Positions 43,401 through 55,520 of a DNA stretch of 64,000 bases are shown piece after piece; the stretch's first letter is position 1; every line of letters begins with the position of its first letter. The position numbers and the translations under genes are program-made. Where the stretch lies: positions 236,001 to 300,000 of the forward strand of contig NW_024882305.1 of NCBI RefSeq assembly GCF_019059575.1. Direction: 5' to 3'. The stretch is from Amphibalanus amphitrite (lineage: Eukaryota > Arthropoda > Thecostraca > Balanomorpha > Balanidae). The notes beneath the pieces are model-generated. The model had not been told where the DNA came from, did no database searches, and was given only the letters and a program-made list of their open reading frames with translations.

Positions 43401-45195
43401 GGACTGAGGTCAAGCCACTGTAAACTTTGCGCGACTCTGTATGTTTGTACGTCGATCACCATAGGCTCAAGCGGCTGGCAACGTGCTTAATCATCTGTGT
43501 GTATGAGTGTTCTAGAATGATCGTCATGTGCACGTGCCATCGCTATCTCTCCCCCCCCTCCCGCCTACTCCTCGCCCCTGAAGATCTCGCTTCATCCGTC
43601 AAGTGCAGTGGTAAAGTGTCCCAGCTGCTAAGCACTTCTCGCCAGCATTTACCGTCCATGCAAGTTTGAGCGACTGGGAACTTTTACAACTCGTTTCGCG
43701 GCCCGTCTCTGCCGACTGCCGCGCTGACTGAGAAATGATTGTGAGTTTGAACCACCTGGCTATGACCGTCGAATATTCAGCAAGATGGGTGTGTCGCCAA
43801 GATGTCAGTCCCATCAGGTCATCCGGTGTGGCCACGAGAGTAACGCGAGGTCAGGTACGGACAAATGAGGTGGGTCCAACGAGGTAGGTGGTGGAACCTT
43901 CGGAGAGCGAGAGTGCTAGATAAAATGTCGAGAGGGCACGAAGCAAAATTCATTCATACTGGGAATTTATGCGTATTTTATTGTCCATTTATATAAGACT
44001 TGTGATCAGATGAAATTGCAAGCATAACTTGTCTCACGTAGCTATTTTCTCAGCAATTACGAGATAGTCTTACTCCAAATGGGTGAAGCATATGATCCAG
44101 CGTTTTCGTTTTACGATGCATTTTGGTGACTGCTAGGCTGCAGCTATTGTTACATAAGCCTGCCTCATTTCATTCGCATATTTAAGATCAGCCAAGACAT
44201 ATCACTTTGGCATATGACTCGCAAGTCACAACCTTTCTATTTCAACCAGCTCGAGAGGCCTAGAGACCTCGTTCGTTGAGGTTGGGAAGGACCAAACCCC
44301 TCTGGGTTTTCACGCTGAACTTGGCTGACAGAACCGGCCGACATTTCACAGCGCCAGAGAATCAAACGTGCGTTGTTGGGCGCTTAGAGCGGCCCCCAGC
44401 CCGGCTCCCGACCATCGGGACTGGGCTTGGCGAAATGTCGGCACATCTCCTGTTCTAGGTGGTCTGAAGTGCCCTCGGCCCCGTGCGGAAGGGTCTGAAG
44501 AAGGCGCTACCTCCGGCAGCGAAACAGAAGTGATATAAGAGAGGTGGGAGATGAGTAACTTGTGTGATAGGAGAGGTTTTTCTTCAGGCGACTGTGTGTC
44601 CGAAACGGTGGGTGTAGGGAGCTTCGGCCCTGCCCCTGCTTCTCGATGCCTTCGGAAGCTAACGGTAGGAACACGACTAGCGGTACTCAAAACGGTGGGT
44701 CGGTGGGTGTATGAGAGAGCTCAAGCTCTGTCCCTGCCTTTCCAAATCTTCGGAAGCCAACGGTAGGGACGCTTCGTCTTCGAAACACTCCGGATGCAAG
44801 GTGTGTAACGCGATTTGTGATATCGTTGTGCGCTGTTGTTCGCCTTTGTCTGGCCTCGTCCGGCGTTTGGAATAGGTAGGTGCGATCGGCCCGACCGATT
44901 CGCCTGCCCTCTATCGACGACTGTTTGACTCACAAATACAAGGTGGGTGATACTTCTACTACGGTCAACGTGTATCAAGACTGCGAGACTCTCCACCAAA
45001 CCAGGGAAGTCAGCACGGCTCGATGGGCCGTAGACGCCGCGCTATGGCCTCCTGCTGAAGACAGGTAGGCCGCTGTGGTGTAACCAGCCACTGAGACCTG
45101 CCAGTCTTCATCGAACGCACGGTAGGGCGGTCTGTCTGTCTCTGCGTCCCTCTAACGCCCGTCCCTGTCCCGCAGGTCCGCCGCGCCCTTACTGA
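34471..45195 (+). CDS. ZNF207: BUB3-interacting GLEBS protein ZNF207 / BuGZ homologue
   Basis: Nine exons, all junctions GT/AG and in phase: 34471-34511, 37302-37428, 37760-37919, 38239-38452, 38847-39068, 40525-40732, 41280-41465, 42378-42447, 45176-45195; 1,248 nt, 415 residues. Start [14 protein letters not shown] as in human. Two C2H2 fingers follow: C13, C16, H29, H34 and C37, C40, H53, H58. Then [20 protein letters not shown], a helix, a long Gly/Pro/Met-rich low-complexity region (MGPMGPMG.. in exons 4 and 5), and the Bub3-binding GLEBS motif at about 311-334, split by an intron ([21 protein letters not shown]). The C-terminal tail ends GPPRPY. The family loads and stabilises Bub3 at kinetochores, binds microtubules and phase-separates through the low-complexity region. 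The acceptor side of exon 7 exists in three tandem copies. Confidence 0.93.
34963..34992. repeat. 30 bp perfect palindrome
   Basis: AAGGATTTGGTAAAT followed directly by its reverse complement, with no spacer. Just before it ATCCTTGGATATAAGGAT forms a second small inverted repeat. It lies in intron 1 of the ZNF207 homologue. Confidence 0.9.
34993..35250 (+). repeat. Possible non-LTR 3' tail
   Basis: A GC-rich segment without open frame that ends CTAACCCAACAAATAAAAAATA, an A-rich tail-like end; consistent with a LINE or SINE 3' end in the ZNF207 intron, but no coding part remains. Weak call. Confidence 0.3.
35270..36064 (+). mobile_element. TTAA-end element with AGGTCA arrays (copy in ZNF207 intron 1)
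   Basis: Begins TTTCGCCCCTCATTGAGCTA, carries many AGGTCA/TGACCT words (for example near 35730) and finishes TTCGCGAAAAACCGAGGGGG, a C-run, GGGCGAGGG and TTAA (36065-36068). The whole is found inverted at about 54590-55520 and again at 57465-58419. The left TTAA end is not clear. Confidence 0.7.
36138..36435. mobile_element. hAT-like GGAGTC MITE, double unit
   Basis: Two head-to-tail units (36138-36286 and 36291-36435), each with GGAGTC hexamers at both ends and terminating in CGACTCC..AGCCCTG. The pair is flanked by an identical TTGTAAAAT (36129-36137 and 36436-36444). Same family as 13492-13884. Confidence 0.8.
39712..40192. mobile_element. Two diverged GGAGTC MITE remnants
   Basis: 39712-39785 (GGAGTCGACAG..GGAGTCGGAGTC..CGACTCC) and 40096-40192 (TCCGGAGTC..GGGGTCAGAGTC..GGCTCCGCTGTCCTG) are partial, mutated copies of the hAT-like family. 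They lie in ZNF207 intron 5. Confidence 0.6.
40318..40421. repeat. Short tandem GTCAACCTTAAGT motif
   Basis: Five copies of GTCAACCTT with AGTGTC-type spacers in 100 bp, in ZNF207 intron 5 upstream of exon 6. Function unknown. Confidence 0.7.
41090..41310 (+). repeat. Triplicated exon 7 acceptor of ZNF207
   Basis: Three tandem copies of a CCCAG|GAGGAGCGTC.. unit: exon-like starts at 41102, 41173 and 41280. Copy 1 reads [10 protein letters not shown], copy 2 [10 protein letters not shown], copy 3 (the canonical exon) [15 protein letters not shown]. All three have a pyrimidine stretch and AG in place. Copy 2 runs into a stop after about 15 codons; copy 1 stays open, into copy 2 in another frame. 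Confidence 0.88.
42448..45175. other. ZNF207 intron 8
   Basis: 2.7 kb without recognisable genes. It includes a threefold GGCTCATA repeat at 42868-42890 and a related pair of GGAAGC.AACGGTAGG segments at 44650 and 44750. Confidence 0.6.
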
Positions 45196-48100
45196 ACTGA
45201 CGGTAAGTGCGCCGCCGTCGACGCCGCTGCCGATGATGCCGTCGACGATGCTGTCATCGACGCCGTCGACGATACCCCGTCGGCTTCGATGGAGGTAAGC
45301 GGCTCTCTTCTCGCCGCTCCGCAACGGACCATCTTAGGCGCACCGTCGTCGCGGCCGCCCCCGCTCCGCGTCTTCTTTCGGTGGGGGTTGTGGGGATGCT
45401 CGCGTCGCGGGGATGGGCGGTGATCAAGAGGAAGAAGAAGGCGTCATCACGGGGTGGTGATGTTTTAGGAGTTGTGGACGTTGTAGACTCCCTAAAGGGT
45501 CCATGGTGACCCTCTGAGGCGCCCCGATTCATTCGTACTGCTCGCGAACTGTGCGATCGGTGCGCTCATTCCGCGAATTTGGACTGTCATTGTAACGTTC
45601 TACAGCAAAGGATGCGTAATGTCTCCGCTCTGTGTCGTATTCAATTCATTCATCCGCCGCTGTGGCGTGGCCAATCGAACGTTCACTACTGATATTTGGT
45701 GGTCCAGAATACAGGTTCAAAGTCTACACTGGTTTGCTGGTTTTGTGGAAGTTGTTGAGTGGTTGTTTGAAGGTCAGGTGCACCCTAGCAGAGGTTAAGT
45801 CGATGAATATTCTTAGGAAAGCCACAAGTCGAGAACACGCTCATAAAATATATTAGGAAATTGGAAGTCTGAAGTCATGAAAGCAGCATGTGGTTAATGA
45901 TTCATGGCCTGGAATTGCTGCGCAGGGGGTCGTTAACGATGTGCGCCTAAATAATTGTCATTTGTATAATTATCTTAATTAAATAATTGTAATTGTTATT
46001 ATTCTTTGAATTAGATGGTCTTGTTCGGCCACGATGACTCAGATTGTCACAGGCAAATAGCCAGGCTGCGTGCGATGCGCATTATGTGTTCTATCGTTTG
46101 CCGTCTCACTTTTTCTTTCCGGTAGTTTTCGTTTTATTTTACCTGATTAGCTTACAGTCTACCAAATGCTAGCAGCAATATGCGTCTGCTGGGCAACTTC
46201 TCCTCTTGGCCACTTTCTCTTATCTTTCTCTCCTTAGTTTTCGTTCAAATATGAAGATTTTCTTGTATATCGAACCATCCAGCCCAGCAGTCAGTTCCTG
46301 CAGTAATGCAACCAGTCATGTGACTAGGAATCCACGAGATGAGATATCGGCCGTTGCATCTGGCACAAGGTTCGGATTCAGCCATGAGAGGTGCAGCATG
46401 ACCTTAATTATTATCCATAAAATATGCTTGTGAGCATATTCGGTATTTCGCTACGAAATGTCATACCGTAATGGTCTTTTAACAACCTTGTTATTGTACG
46501 TATTTCTGCAATGTGCAGCTTTATTAGTGTGCTGCACCGACTAACCTTCGGTATCCAGTGTTTGCCCAGTGGTTTGCGGCTGTGTGCTACATGAGCAGAT
46601 GTTTGCTTCGTCGTCAGTGTTTGTCCCGCTGTTTGCTGAAGTTTGTTCCGCTGGAAGATGACTGCTGTGTCGGTTAGTGTTTGTGGTCGCTAGTAAGGGT
46701 GGCTTGCAGCATCAGGTAATGTTTGTCCCGCTGTTTATTTCGATTTATTCAACCATCAGTCTGTCTCGTTGTATGTCCTTGGCTGCTGCCACTACCCCAC
46801 GAACCGGTCTGTGCCTCCTGCTCGCGCTGGCTGGTCGGCCCATGGCAAAGCGTAAACTGGTTATCGTCCCCAGCTTTAGTTACCAAAATTATTTACCAAT
46901 CAACGAGACACTACTGCGTCGTGGGGCTGGTATCCGCTCAATCTATGTTTCAACTGGCATGCGTGTAGAGAGGATCTCTTCAAGACATTTGGTTGCTTAT
47001 GTAAGTTGCGTATTGTTGCGTTTCGTCATTGTACTTATAGGAGCGAGCGAATCAGTTGTGGGCTGCGCAGTTTGCTATCAGCCGTGACTGGCACTGGGAC
47101 TCTAGAACATTCAACGTGCCAATCCAACAGAGAACCGACACTGCCGCCGTCAAATTATTGGCCGTACTCGGTATTAGATATTTGACTGAAGTGTTTGCAT
47201 TTGACCCTAAAATATCATTTATGGTCTAATTAGGCACTGCGTCTTGGTGCTATTTGATCGGTATATGTCGCAAGTACCTACACAAAGTCCCTCTACCTAT
47301 GCTAACAGAAGGGACAGGAAGTTTGAACTGCTTGAAATGGTGGCGTTCTTGCGCAACGACGTTTGAGCTGGAAATTAAATGGCTCGTTCTTTGAGAGTCG
47401 AAGACTACCGAAGAACAATGCGTTTTGCATAATTTAGGATCTAAACCTACACATCGATTTATAAGTCGGTAATAAATTGCGTCTATTTAAATGTCTCCCT
47501 ATGCTGCGTTTCAGCCTCCAGGACTTTTAAGAGTATCTGATCTATCGTTGGCGTTCAATGCAGTCAGCATTGCCCGTGTTTTCCGTCAGTTTTAGTTTAC
47601 CGTTACACCACTGGTAACGTGCTAATTCATTGCATCGCTAGCAAGCTGATGCACCCCCTCCATTTAACCGTGCAACATTGCACCTTGTTTTGCTCCCTGC
47701 TCGACGCTGCAGGCACGTGCCTAGTTAGCACCTTTCCCGCAGAATCAGACGCGCCGGGTCAGCCATCCGGTCGGCTTCTCTACACGCGCAGCACTGACGG
47801 ACACGCACATTGCGCAATGCGGCCGCACGCGGCTCGCACCCAGAGCGCAGCGGGAAAAGTCACTCAACTGGCAGCGATCGGTGCCTAGATCCGAGGGGTC
47901 ACCGAGTCCAATGCTGGGAGGGACGTGCGCTTAGAGACTGGTGAAGTTGGGTTAGAAGCGAGGTCGTCGAACGCGGGCTGGTTCCGACTGCAACAGTGCC
48001 GAACGGGTTTAGTGCGGGAGTGAGCGGGGACGATGGCACATAGATGTGTCGAGTTGATGCGTTAGTGGTCTGGGCGGACGCGAGCGATGAAAGAGAGACG

Positions 48101-49930
48101 TGACGAGTTGAGGCGTTTGCACTCAGCGGCTTACTGGCTGGGGATAACGCGAACGAACCGCGAAATGTGTCGAGTTTGAATGCGGTTCGGTTGTCGACAT
48201 AGGTACCTCGAAACGAGCGATGTGGTGTGGTGTGCGCTCAACTCATATAATAACGATGGCGACGGACATTATTTCGCTCGATAGTCGGTCGTTGTGGCAA
48301 AATTCACGCCCTTTCGTGAAAGTCGTGACATAATTGGACAGTTATGACGGTCTTGACACCTATGTAAGCGGAAGTCAAAGTATCGCATAGCTCGTATCAA
48401 GCCGTTCTGTTCGCGAAAGAATGGTGAGAACTTGTAGATTAGACCCGCCGCTTTGAAATAACCCAACCCAACAAGGCCGCAGTACGCTGGCATCTATATT
48501 TTCCCATGGTGTAATCAAGCTAGGCGGATGTGGGTTTCCATTCAGGCGTCAGCTCCCATTTGAGTGATGGTGCTGTGACGGATAGGTATACTTTGCTCGC
48601 TGCTGCAATGGGGCTCTGAGTATCGACAGAGGGGTCGCGGCAGCGGAGACCGCCGGAGAGGAATGACCGATGATGTTTGAAATCGCTCTAACATAGAACG
48701 AACTGGATTTGTGGCTGGGATTTGGGTCGAATCGGCTCGGATCATATCAACCACAGAGTGGGGAAGCTTTTAGCATTACGGCTGGTGAGGCAACGGTCAT
48801 GGCTTCGACATGCTTTCTTGCTGTTGGGCGATGCAACAAGCGGTCTTACTGCGAAGTTTTGCTGTGGTGAGTTGTCGCAGAACCCAGCGAAAAGTCGCCG
48901 CATTCGTCAACTGGTATGTGTAACCTGTGCTTTCAGCGAACAGTTTCTACATTCTTCAATGGCTCCGCTCGCTGTGAACCATCCATACCACAGAGTCGTT
49001 TGCAGCTCCGCACCCATGATTACCAACTGTTATCCATACACTTTGTACCGCACTTCATTCGAGCAGCGTGCACGCCACTGCGCCCTTACCTGCCTGCTGT
49101 CTGCAGTGGAACGTATTCTATAGATCCGGCTGCATTTACCCTGTGCATCCGCGCTCAACTTCCGTTCACCACGGTTGGCAGGGGTTCGAGTTGGGGCCAG
49201 GCCGGCCGATATATTGACAGCGGGCGGGGGGGGGGGGGGGTGCAGTGAACAGGTAGTGCAGGAGCACAGTGACAGCAGGGGTCGAGGGCAGGCGGCGGGG
49301 GCCGAAAGGGGGAGGGGGGACAGTGAACATGAAGTGCGGGGGCAGGCGAGGGGGGCACAGTGACCTGGTGAGTGGTGGTGCATCGAGCAGTTGCAGCAGA
49401 GCCGGAAGGGGAAGCGGGGCGGGGGGGGGGGCAGTAATAGTTCAGGCTGCCCCGCTGTTACGTCGCCATTACGATTGTATGCACCATGAACATTGAACAG
49501 TCCAGCCGAGGGAGCGCCCTCTCGTATCCGGTGTTGGGTAATAATGGATCAAAGAACAGCTAAATTTCATCAGACCGGACGCCTACCGCGCGCGAACCTG
49601 CCGACCTTTAGTCTAAGTTCTAACTTTGTACTCGTCTGAGCGGCGGCGTGGCAGGTTACGTTCCCGGTATTTTATAAAGTTATTCAGACTCCAAACGGCT
49701 GAGGCATGAGGTAAAGGTGCTAAGTGCTTATTATGACCCCACTCCACGAGTTTGACCTTATGATCTCTGCGTGAGTGACGGCCGCCAGACTCAAATGTCG
49801 TTTCACCTGTTTGGTCTAGATAGGTACGAGCGAACTGGTGGATGTAGGTATGAATGAATATAAATGAAGGAATGAATGTATAAATGAATGAATGAAGTGC
49901 GAATGGTCATTTACCTTTGTAAGACGGTTG
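45196..49930. other. Region downstream of ZNF207, no gene recognised
   Basis: Contains a GCCGTCGACGATG-type short repeat at 45215-45275, three diverged GTGTTTGTCCCGCTGTTT copies at 46559-46740, and a purine-rich, G-run patch at 49205-49435. Open frames are short and without motifs. The polyadenylation site of ZNF207 should lie near its start, but I could not place it. Confidence 0.45.
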
Positions 49931-50699
49931 TTTTAACCCTCGCCGGACCTATTGGTTTTCTACATACGCGCCGGCCGAGGGGGGGGGGCGGGTACGACCC
50001 CCCCCCCCCTCCAAGGGCGGCGCCACCGTGGGGGCAGTGGGGGCAGACTGCCCCCACTGGCAGGAGGCCGTGGGGGCAAGACTATGTTTTTGCCCCCACA
50101 AAATTTGGCTGATGTATGGAAACAGAAGACCAGGGCAACATTCATTATAGGCGGTTATAATAGTACGCCTGTTTTTGACAGTCCTCGTATCAAGTGTGTC
50201 AGCAGAACGTTCGTTCTCGGACCATCTGTCGCATATCTCCTACTCCCACTCATTCTCCTACTCATTTTCATTCACCAAAAGGCTGCCCTCGAGCTTGATC
50301 TCGAGGAGGTTGAGAAGCAGTTTACCAAAGTCGGCCAGAGAAGAGATCACCCTCTTTTGGGAACCCTTAGACTGAGACTGAGCTCAGAGAGGTATGACAA
50401 AATGTGATAGGTATGTATATCCCGGGTTATCTGGAATTGTATGTGGGTCGCCCTAATGGAGCTTATTCTCGTACCTATATCAATCGTATGTGAGAGAATC
50501 GCACATATACGTACTACGGGAAAAGGAGAAATAGGTACTGACTATAGTTTTGAGGAACACACCATTTTACATCTCAACGAACAACATAACGTTTTCACAG
50601 GTTTGTGTCTCGCAATCAAGTTTTATAGTTTTATTTCGGCCGGGCCCGGGGGTAATCCTAACCGTACCGCAGCCCGGGGTAGCCCTCCCCCCTGTTTAA

Positions 50700-51685
50700 C
50701 CCTATTCCTGGCGGGCTCCGCCGGGACAAGAAACTGGCGGGGGGCCGATTCGGCCCCCCCCCCTTCAGATCTCAAAAACTACACATCGCAGCGACAAACG
50801 GTAAACGGCATCGGATACGCACGGTCAAGATCTACAATTTTTACTAAGGTCATTTTCAGGTCAGGTCAAAGATGACGTCACAGGGGTCGAAAAAGTCAAA
50901 ATGGCGGCGCTAGATATGGAGAGAGTTTTTCTCGAATAACTTTCGAATTAGTCAAGATAGGAACAAACTAAGGGCATCATCGTGATCCTCTTGTCAATCC
51001 GCATCGAATGATATATATGTTGACCTCGAAAGGTCAAGGTCAAAGGTTGACCTCAGGTCACGTGACTTCGAGGTCATCATGTATATCATTCGATGCGTCT
51101 TGACGAGCTGAACACAATGAGACCATCCACGCGTCTGTATCTTGTTCCTGTACGGAGTTATTGGCCAAAAACCTTTGGTGACCTTTGATGACGTCACATG
51201 ACCTCACAGCTGCCCAACAGCAAAACAGACCTCAAGGTAGTGAAGGTTGATCGTATATGAAGTCATGTATGGTATATGGGGCCATTCCGACCCGTTTTAG
51301 TGGTAAAAACAGGGAGTTGATTTTCCCCCATTGACTTATAATGGGGAGGTCGCGAAACTGACCTGACCTTAGGTCACCGATATCAAAATTCCGAGATATA
51401 CAAATTGCACATACTGGTACCCTAACTAAAGCCTGAAGAGAAGAAATTGATCGGTCAAAAACTCTAGCTCTGGCGTGATTGCAAACTTTTCTGAGGTAGG
51501 GTCACCAAACCGCCTCTGGTGACCTGACCTGAGGTCAGATCAACTCAAAATTTTCAGACATGTTGCGTAGAAGCCTTTTAGGAAAAGTCAGAAAATTTGA
51601 GCTTCCTAGCTCAACGCGTTTGGGAGAAATAACCAAAAAACCTCAGGGGGGGGGGGCTCCTGAGGCCCCCCCGCCAGGAATAGGG
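50700..51685. mobile_element. TTAA MITE A (CCCTATTCCTGGCGGG ends)
   Basis: 986 bp, TTAA at 50696-50699 and 51686-51689, perfect 16 bp inverted ends CCCTATTCCTGGCGGG. Each end carries a G-run/C-run inverted stretch next to the terminus. The interior has clustered AGGTCA/TGACCT (about 50860-51080, 51180-51240, 51360-51540). No transposase. Confidence 0.88.
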
Positions 51686-51689
51686 TTAA

Positions 51690-52365
51690 AGGAAGACTGC
51701 CACCTTCAAAAAGTTTTCTCAGATCGGCCTATGATTTATTCCCTGGACAAAACAAAACTTTAGAATTCACCTGACAAAGTATCATCACGTGAATCGCGAA
51801 AAAAATTGTCGATTATCATACAATTATCAATCGGTTAATGTCTAACGACAATGTTTACACATCACTAGACTTCAAGGTCATAAGATTATTACATTTTATT
51901 TGAAAAAGTAGGGTATTTTATGATTTACTAATATATGATTTCATAAGAAATTGGCCATGTTTAATTTATTTTGCATTTAAGTTCGTAAAACATTTAAAAA
52001 TCATGGCTCATTTGGAATGGGTCTGGCCCATGTTAAACCCCATTTCCCACACTTTTTTGGAAAAAATGAACTTTTGAATATATAAGTTTAACTTTTATTT
52101 TGACACTCCAAAATTCTTCTCTGATCTCGAAACAATCAAAGTTTTGACATATATTTACCAAAAGATAAGAAAATTCATGTTTCAAAGTTATCGATAACAG
52201 TAGAGATGTCGGTTTTCTTGGACTAAAAAAATGGCATCAAACTGAACTTTGGTCTCCGATTTCTCGCAAACGGGTTCGAATTTCGGAAAACCGACTTCAG
52301 TCTGGGACATAGGTGGCTCAGCTCTAGTGAAAACCGTTTTGAGGAAAAAAGGTGGCAGTCTACCT
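51690..52365. mobile_element. TTAA MITE B (AGGWAGACTGCCACC ends)
   Basis: 676 bp between TTAA 51686-51689 and TTAA 52366-52369. Inverted ends AGGAAGACTGCCACC and AGGTAGACTGCCACC, one mismatch. AT-rich interior, no AGGTCA arrays. Related to 18425-18891 by its CCACCTT(C)AAAAA subterminus. Confidence 0.85.
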
Positions 52366-52914
52366 TTAACCCTATTAGTGGCAGGCTCCTGGCTACCCAT
52401 ATTAGTGGCAGGGGGGCTGTTTACGACCCCCCCCCCTTGATATCTCGAGATCTAACCGGCCGATTTTCAAAATTCAAACGGCATTCGATTTGGCTCAACG
52501 AGATCTACATTTCTAAAAAAATAAAATTAAAAAATGTCAATAGGGGGGTAGAGGGGGGTAAAAACGGGCAAATTGCAGATACATTTTAGACTGTTTATCA
52601 CGGCCAGGTTTCTGAACCAATCTTAACGCAACTTTTGCCGATCGATAGAGAATGAACCAGGAATTCACATGGATCCTAAAAATATGCATTTTCAAAAATC
52701 ATAGGCGGATACAGATCATTGAGATTGGGGGTACACAAAAAGTATAGTAAATAAGGTTTTTGTTGGTACTGTTTCTAAAAAGGGTGGCAATGGTCTTGTT
52801 ATGTTACAATTTTCTTATGAGAGAACGACTAAAATTGTATTGGTCATGCATAGGCGGTGTCAGGGCACCTATGTTGGGAGGTAAAAAATAACCCCCCTTT
52901 TTGGACGCCTGGAT

Positions 52915-53655
52915 CCACTGGCGGATCCAGGGGGGGGGGGCCACCGGGGCCATGGCCCCCCCCCCAAAGCCTGAAAGGGGGGGCCAACATATCTTTTGGC
53001 CCCCCCCAAAACGCTTGGAGAAAAATTAATGTGAGAAGGTTGCGTAGTAGATACCTACTAGAATCAGCAGCGTGATTCAATAGCGTAGAGAAAGTCAGGG
53101 GCGCGGGAACTACTTTCAGACTGGGGGAGCACACCATAATAGAGATCAACCTAGGGTCCCCCCAAATCTAGTTTTCTCACCGGTTTTAGGCCACTTATTT
53201 TTCATCCCTTGGCTTTTTCAACAAAAAAAGAAACAGTTGCAAAAAAGGACGGTATTCCGTTTGAAAGTTGTGGGGGCACCGCCCCCACTGGCGGATTCAA
53301 GGGGGCCACCGGGGCCATGGGCCCAAAAAGCCTGAAAGAGGGGGCCAACATATCTTTTGGCCCCCCAAAACGCTCGAAGAAAAATTAATGTGAGAAGGTT
53401 GTGTAGTAGATACTTACTAGAATCAGCAGCGTGATTCAATAGCGTAGAGAAACCCAGGGGCGCGGGAACTACTTTTAGACGGGGGGGGGGGAGGTCACAC
53501 CATGATAGAGATCAACCTAGGATCCCCCAAATATAGTTTTCTCGCCGGTTTTAGGCCACTTATTTTTCATCCCTTGGCTTTTTCAACAAAAAAAGAAAGC
53601 ATTTGCAAAAAGGAGCGGTATTCTGTCTGAAAGTTGTGGGGGCACCGCCCGCACG
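52915..53655. repeat. Tandem 366-370 bp units of a CACTGGCGGATCC repeat
   Basis: Two head-to-tail copies, starting CCACTGGCGGATCC at 52915 and CCACTGGCGGATTC at 53285, followed by a further partial unit. Each has G-run/C-run blocks (GGGGCCATGGCCCC), TTTTGGCCCCCC..AAAACGCT and AGAGATCAACCTAGG. CAGTGGCGGATCCAGG is a frequent hAT MITE end; another lies at 55803-55835 and 54307. Confidence 0.7.
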
Positions 53656-54589
53656 GCCCCAGAGTTGGGGGGGGGGGGGCAAGCTGCCACCACTGCCCCC
53701 TCCCCCCGGTTCCCGCGCCTATGGAGAAACTACCGGGTTTACTAGCTTCCTTCATAAAGTGTCGTCATGTCTTATCGTCACCCGAGAAGGTCTTATTGCA
53801 TAAATATCGATTGAGCTGTCAAGTTAACAAACTTGCTGTGGCAGCCTGACCTGACATGACCCGGCAACTTTTCATTCACGGAATATGCGCAATGAATTTT
53901 TCAGGAAAACTCACTGAGTTGTTGAAAAAAAAAACTTGTTTTGTTTCGTAATTGTACAAGAAGCATATGAGGGACCTTTTTGTCCCTTCCTGCGAAACGG
54001 TAAAAGACTTATTTCGGTCACAGCTCAGGCCAATCTCTAAGGGTCAGTCGGGTCACTTATTTCTTAAAAGGGTCCTTACGGCATCCAAGGACCAATTCCG
54101 GCTTTTGAGTGCGCCACATCAGCATTTGATGCTACGACAGATGTCGAAATCTGAATATATGTTACAGGCCGTATGAAAATTCGGTCCGTTTGCAAACGGC
54201 CTGGCCCAGTCAGGCCATATGAAACTACCTGAAAACACCGGCCGTTTGCAAACTATGACCTGAAATATCAGACCGTTTGAAAACGACCTAGTTAGTTTCG
54301 GCCTAGCGAATCCAGGGGGGCCACGGGGTCATGCCCCCAAGCCTGAAAGGGGAACAACATATATTTTTTGTCCCCAAAAACACTTAAGAAAAATGAATGT
54401 GAGAAGGGCGTAGTAGGTAGAGAGAAAATACCGTATCATTAAAAATCTGTGAGCTTGATAAAAGTGTTGGTCTTGTCTTCACCCAAGAAGTTCTTATTGC
54501 ACACTTTAACGATGGATGAAAGAACCTTCATCCCCTGGTTCTCCTTCATCCATGCTTTAACTCTCGATCGACGTGTGAAGTTATCGTGT

Positions 54590-55520
54590 AAGGTATCATG
54601 AAGCCGATCGCGACGAAACTTTAGTACCCTCATGGTGACAAAGTCTGAAAATTTCATGACCCTGACCCAAGTGAACTTTGACTTGTGGCCTATTTCTCGA
54701 GACTGTTTGGCCATGTTGGAGGCCATGTTTGGCCGGAATAGCGATTCGGCGTATGTCGGCTCACATTATCCGCGCTTTTATAGTCTTTTCGTGGTTTAAA
54801 ACGCTCAAACATGTGATATGGTGTTGCTCCCACGCATTAGGGCGGATGCCAATGTCACCTTACGGTCAAGTCAGGTCATTGACCTTTGATGACCTCGGTG
54901 CACTTTTCCGAGTTAAACATGTTTCTAGGATAGTTTCGTTTAGCTGATTTTGAATTTAGCATTTTGCAGCCATTTGAACATTTACGAAGCAGTTTTGATG
55001 CCTTCGTATCATGTTACGTAGCTGCCAGTGGTAGTGGACACCTGCTATACGGACGCCCATAAGTACTCCTACTGGTTGATCTGACCTGACCTGCCCCGAC
55101 ATGGTCTAAACGCATGAAGACATTATCTATGATCCAAACTAACATGAAATTTGTGATCAGCACAAAAAAACGTATTACAGCCTTACTTTAGGAGGTTATG
55201 ACAGGTCCTGATTTTCCCGTCTTTTGGGTCTGTGACCTGACCTGGGCGGTGTTTCACGGCACGCTGCCAGCCGCTGCCAGCGCTGATGGCACTTTTGGTT
55301 TCAATGGAGACATCAACAAGCCTATACCCACAACACTACCGAAGGCTGACCTTAGCTCGCGGAATGCGCTGTCAGCGGCTGTCAGCACGACCGTGAAACA
55401 CCGCCCTGGAAGGTCAACCAATGACCAAGGACCTTAAAATCGGGTATCATCGGCTTCGTCTCGTCACTCACGGGCAACACGCCTGTTTTTTTTTTTCCGC
55501 GAGCTCTAGCTTAATCAGGG
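54590..55520 (-). repeat. AGGTCA-rich repeat, inverted copy of 35270-36000
   Basis: Reverse complement of the 35270 family: AATTTCATGACCCTGACCC.. corresponds to 35930, ATCATGTTACGTAGCTGCCAG to 35600, and TTTTCCGCGAGCTCTAGC to 35285. Within element C. Confidence 0.75.

Noticed and set aside
47619-49123. Several frames of 70-130 codons
   Set aside because: No motif, no credible splice sites and no codon bias; also no neighbouring exons in phase.
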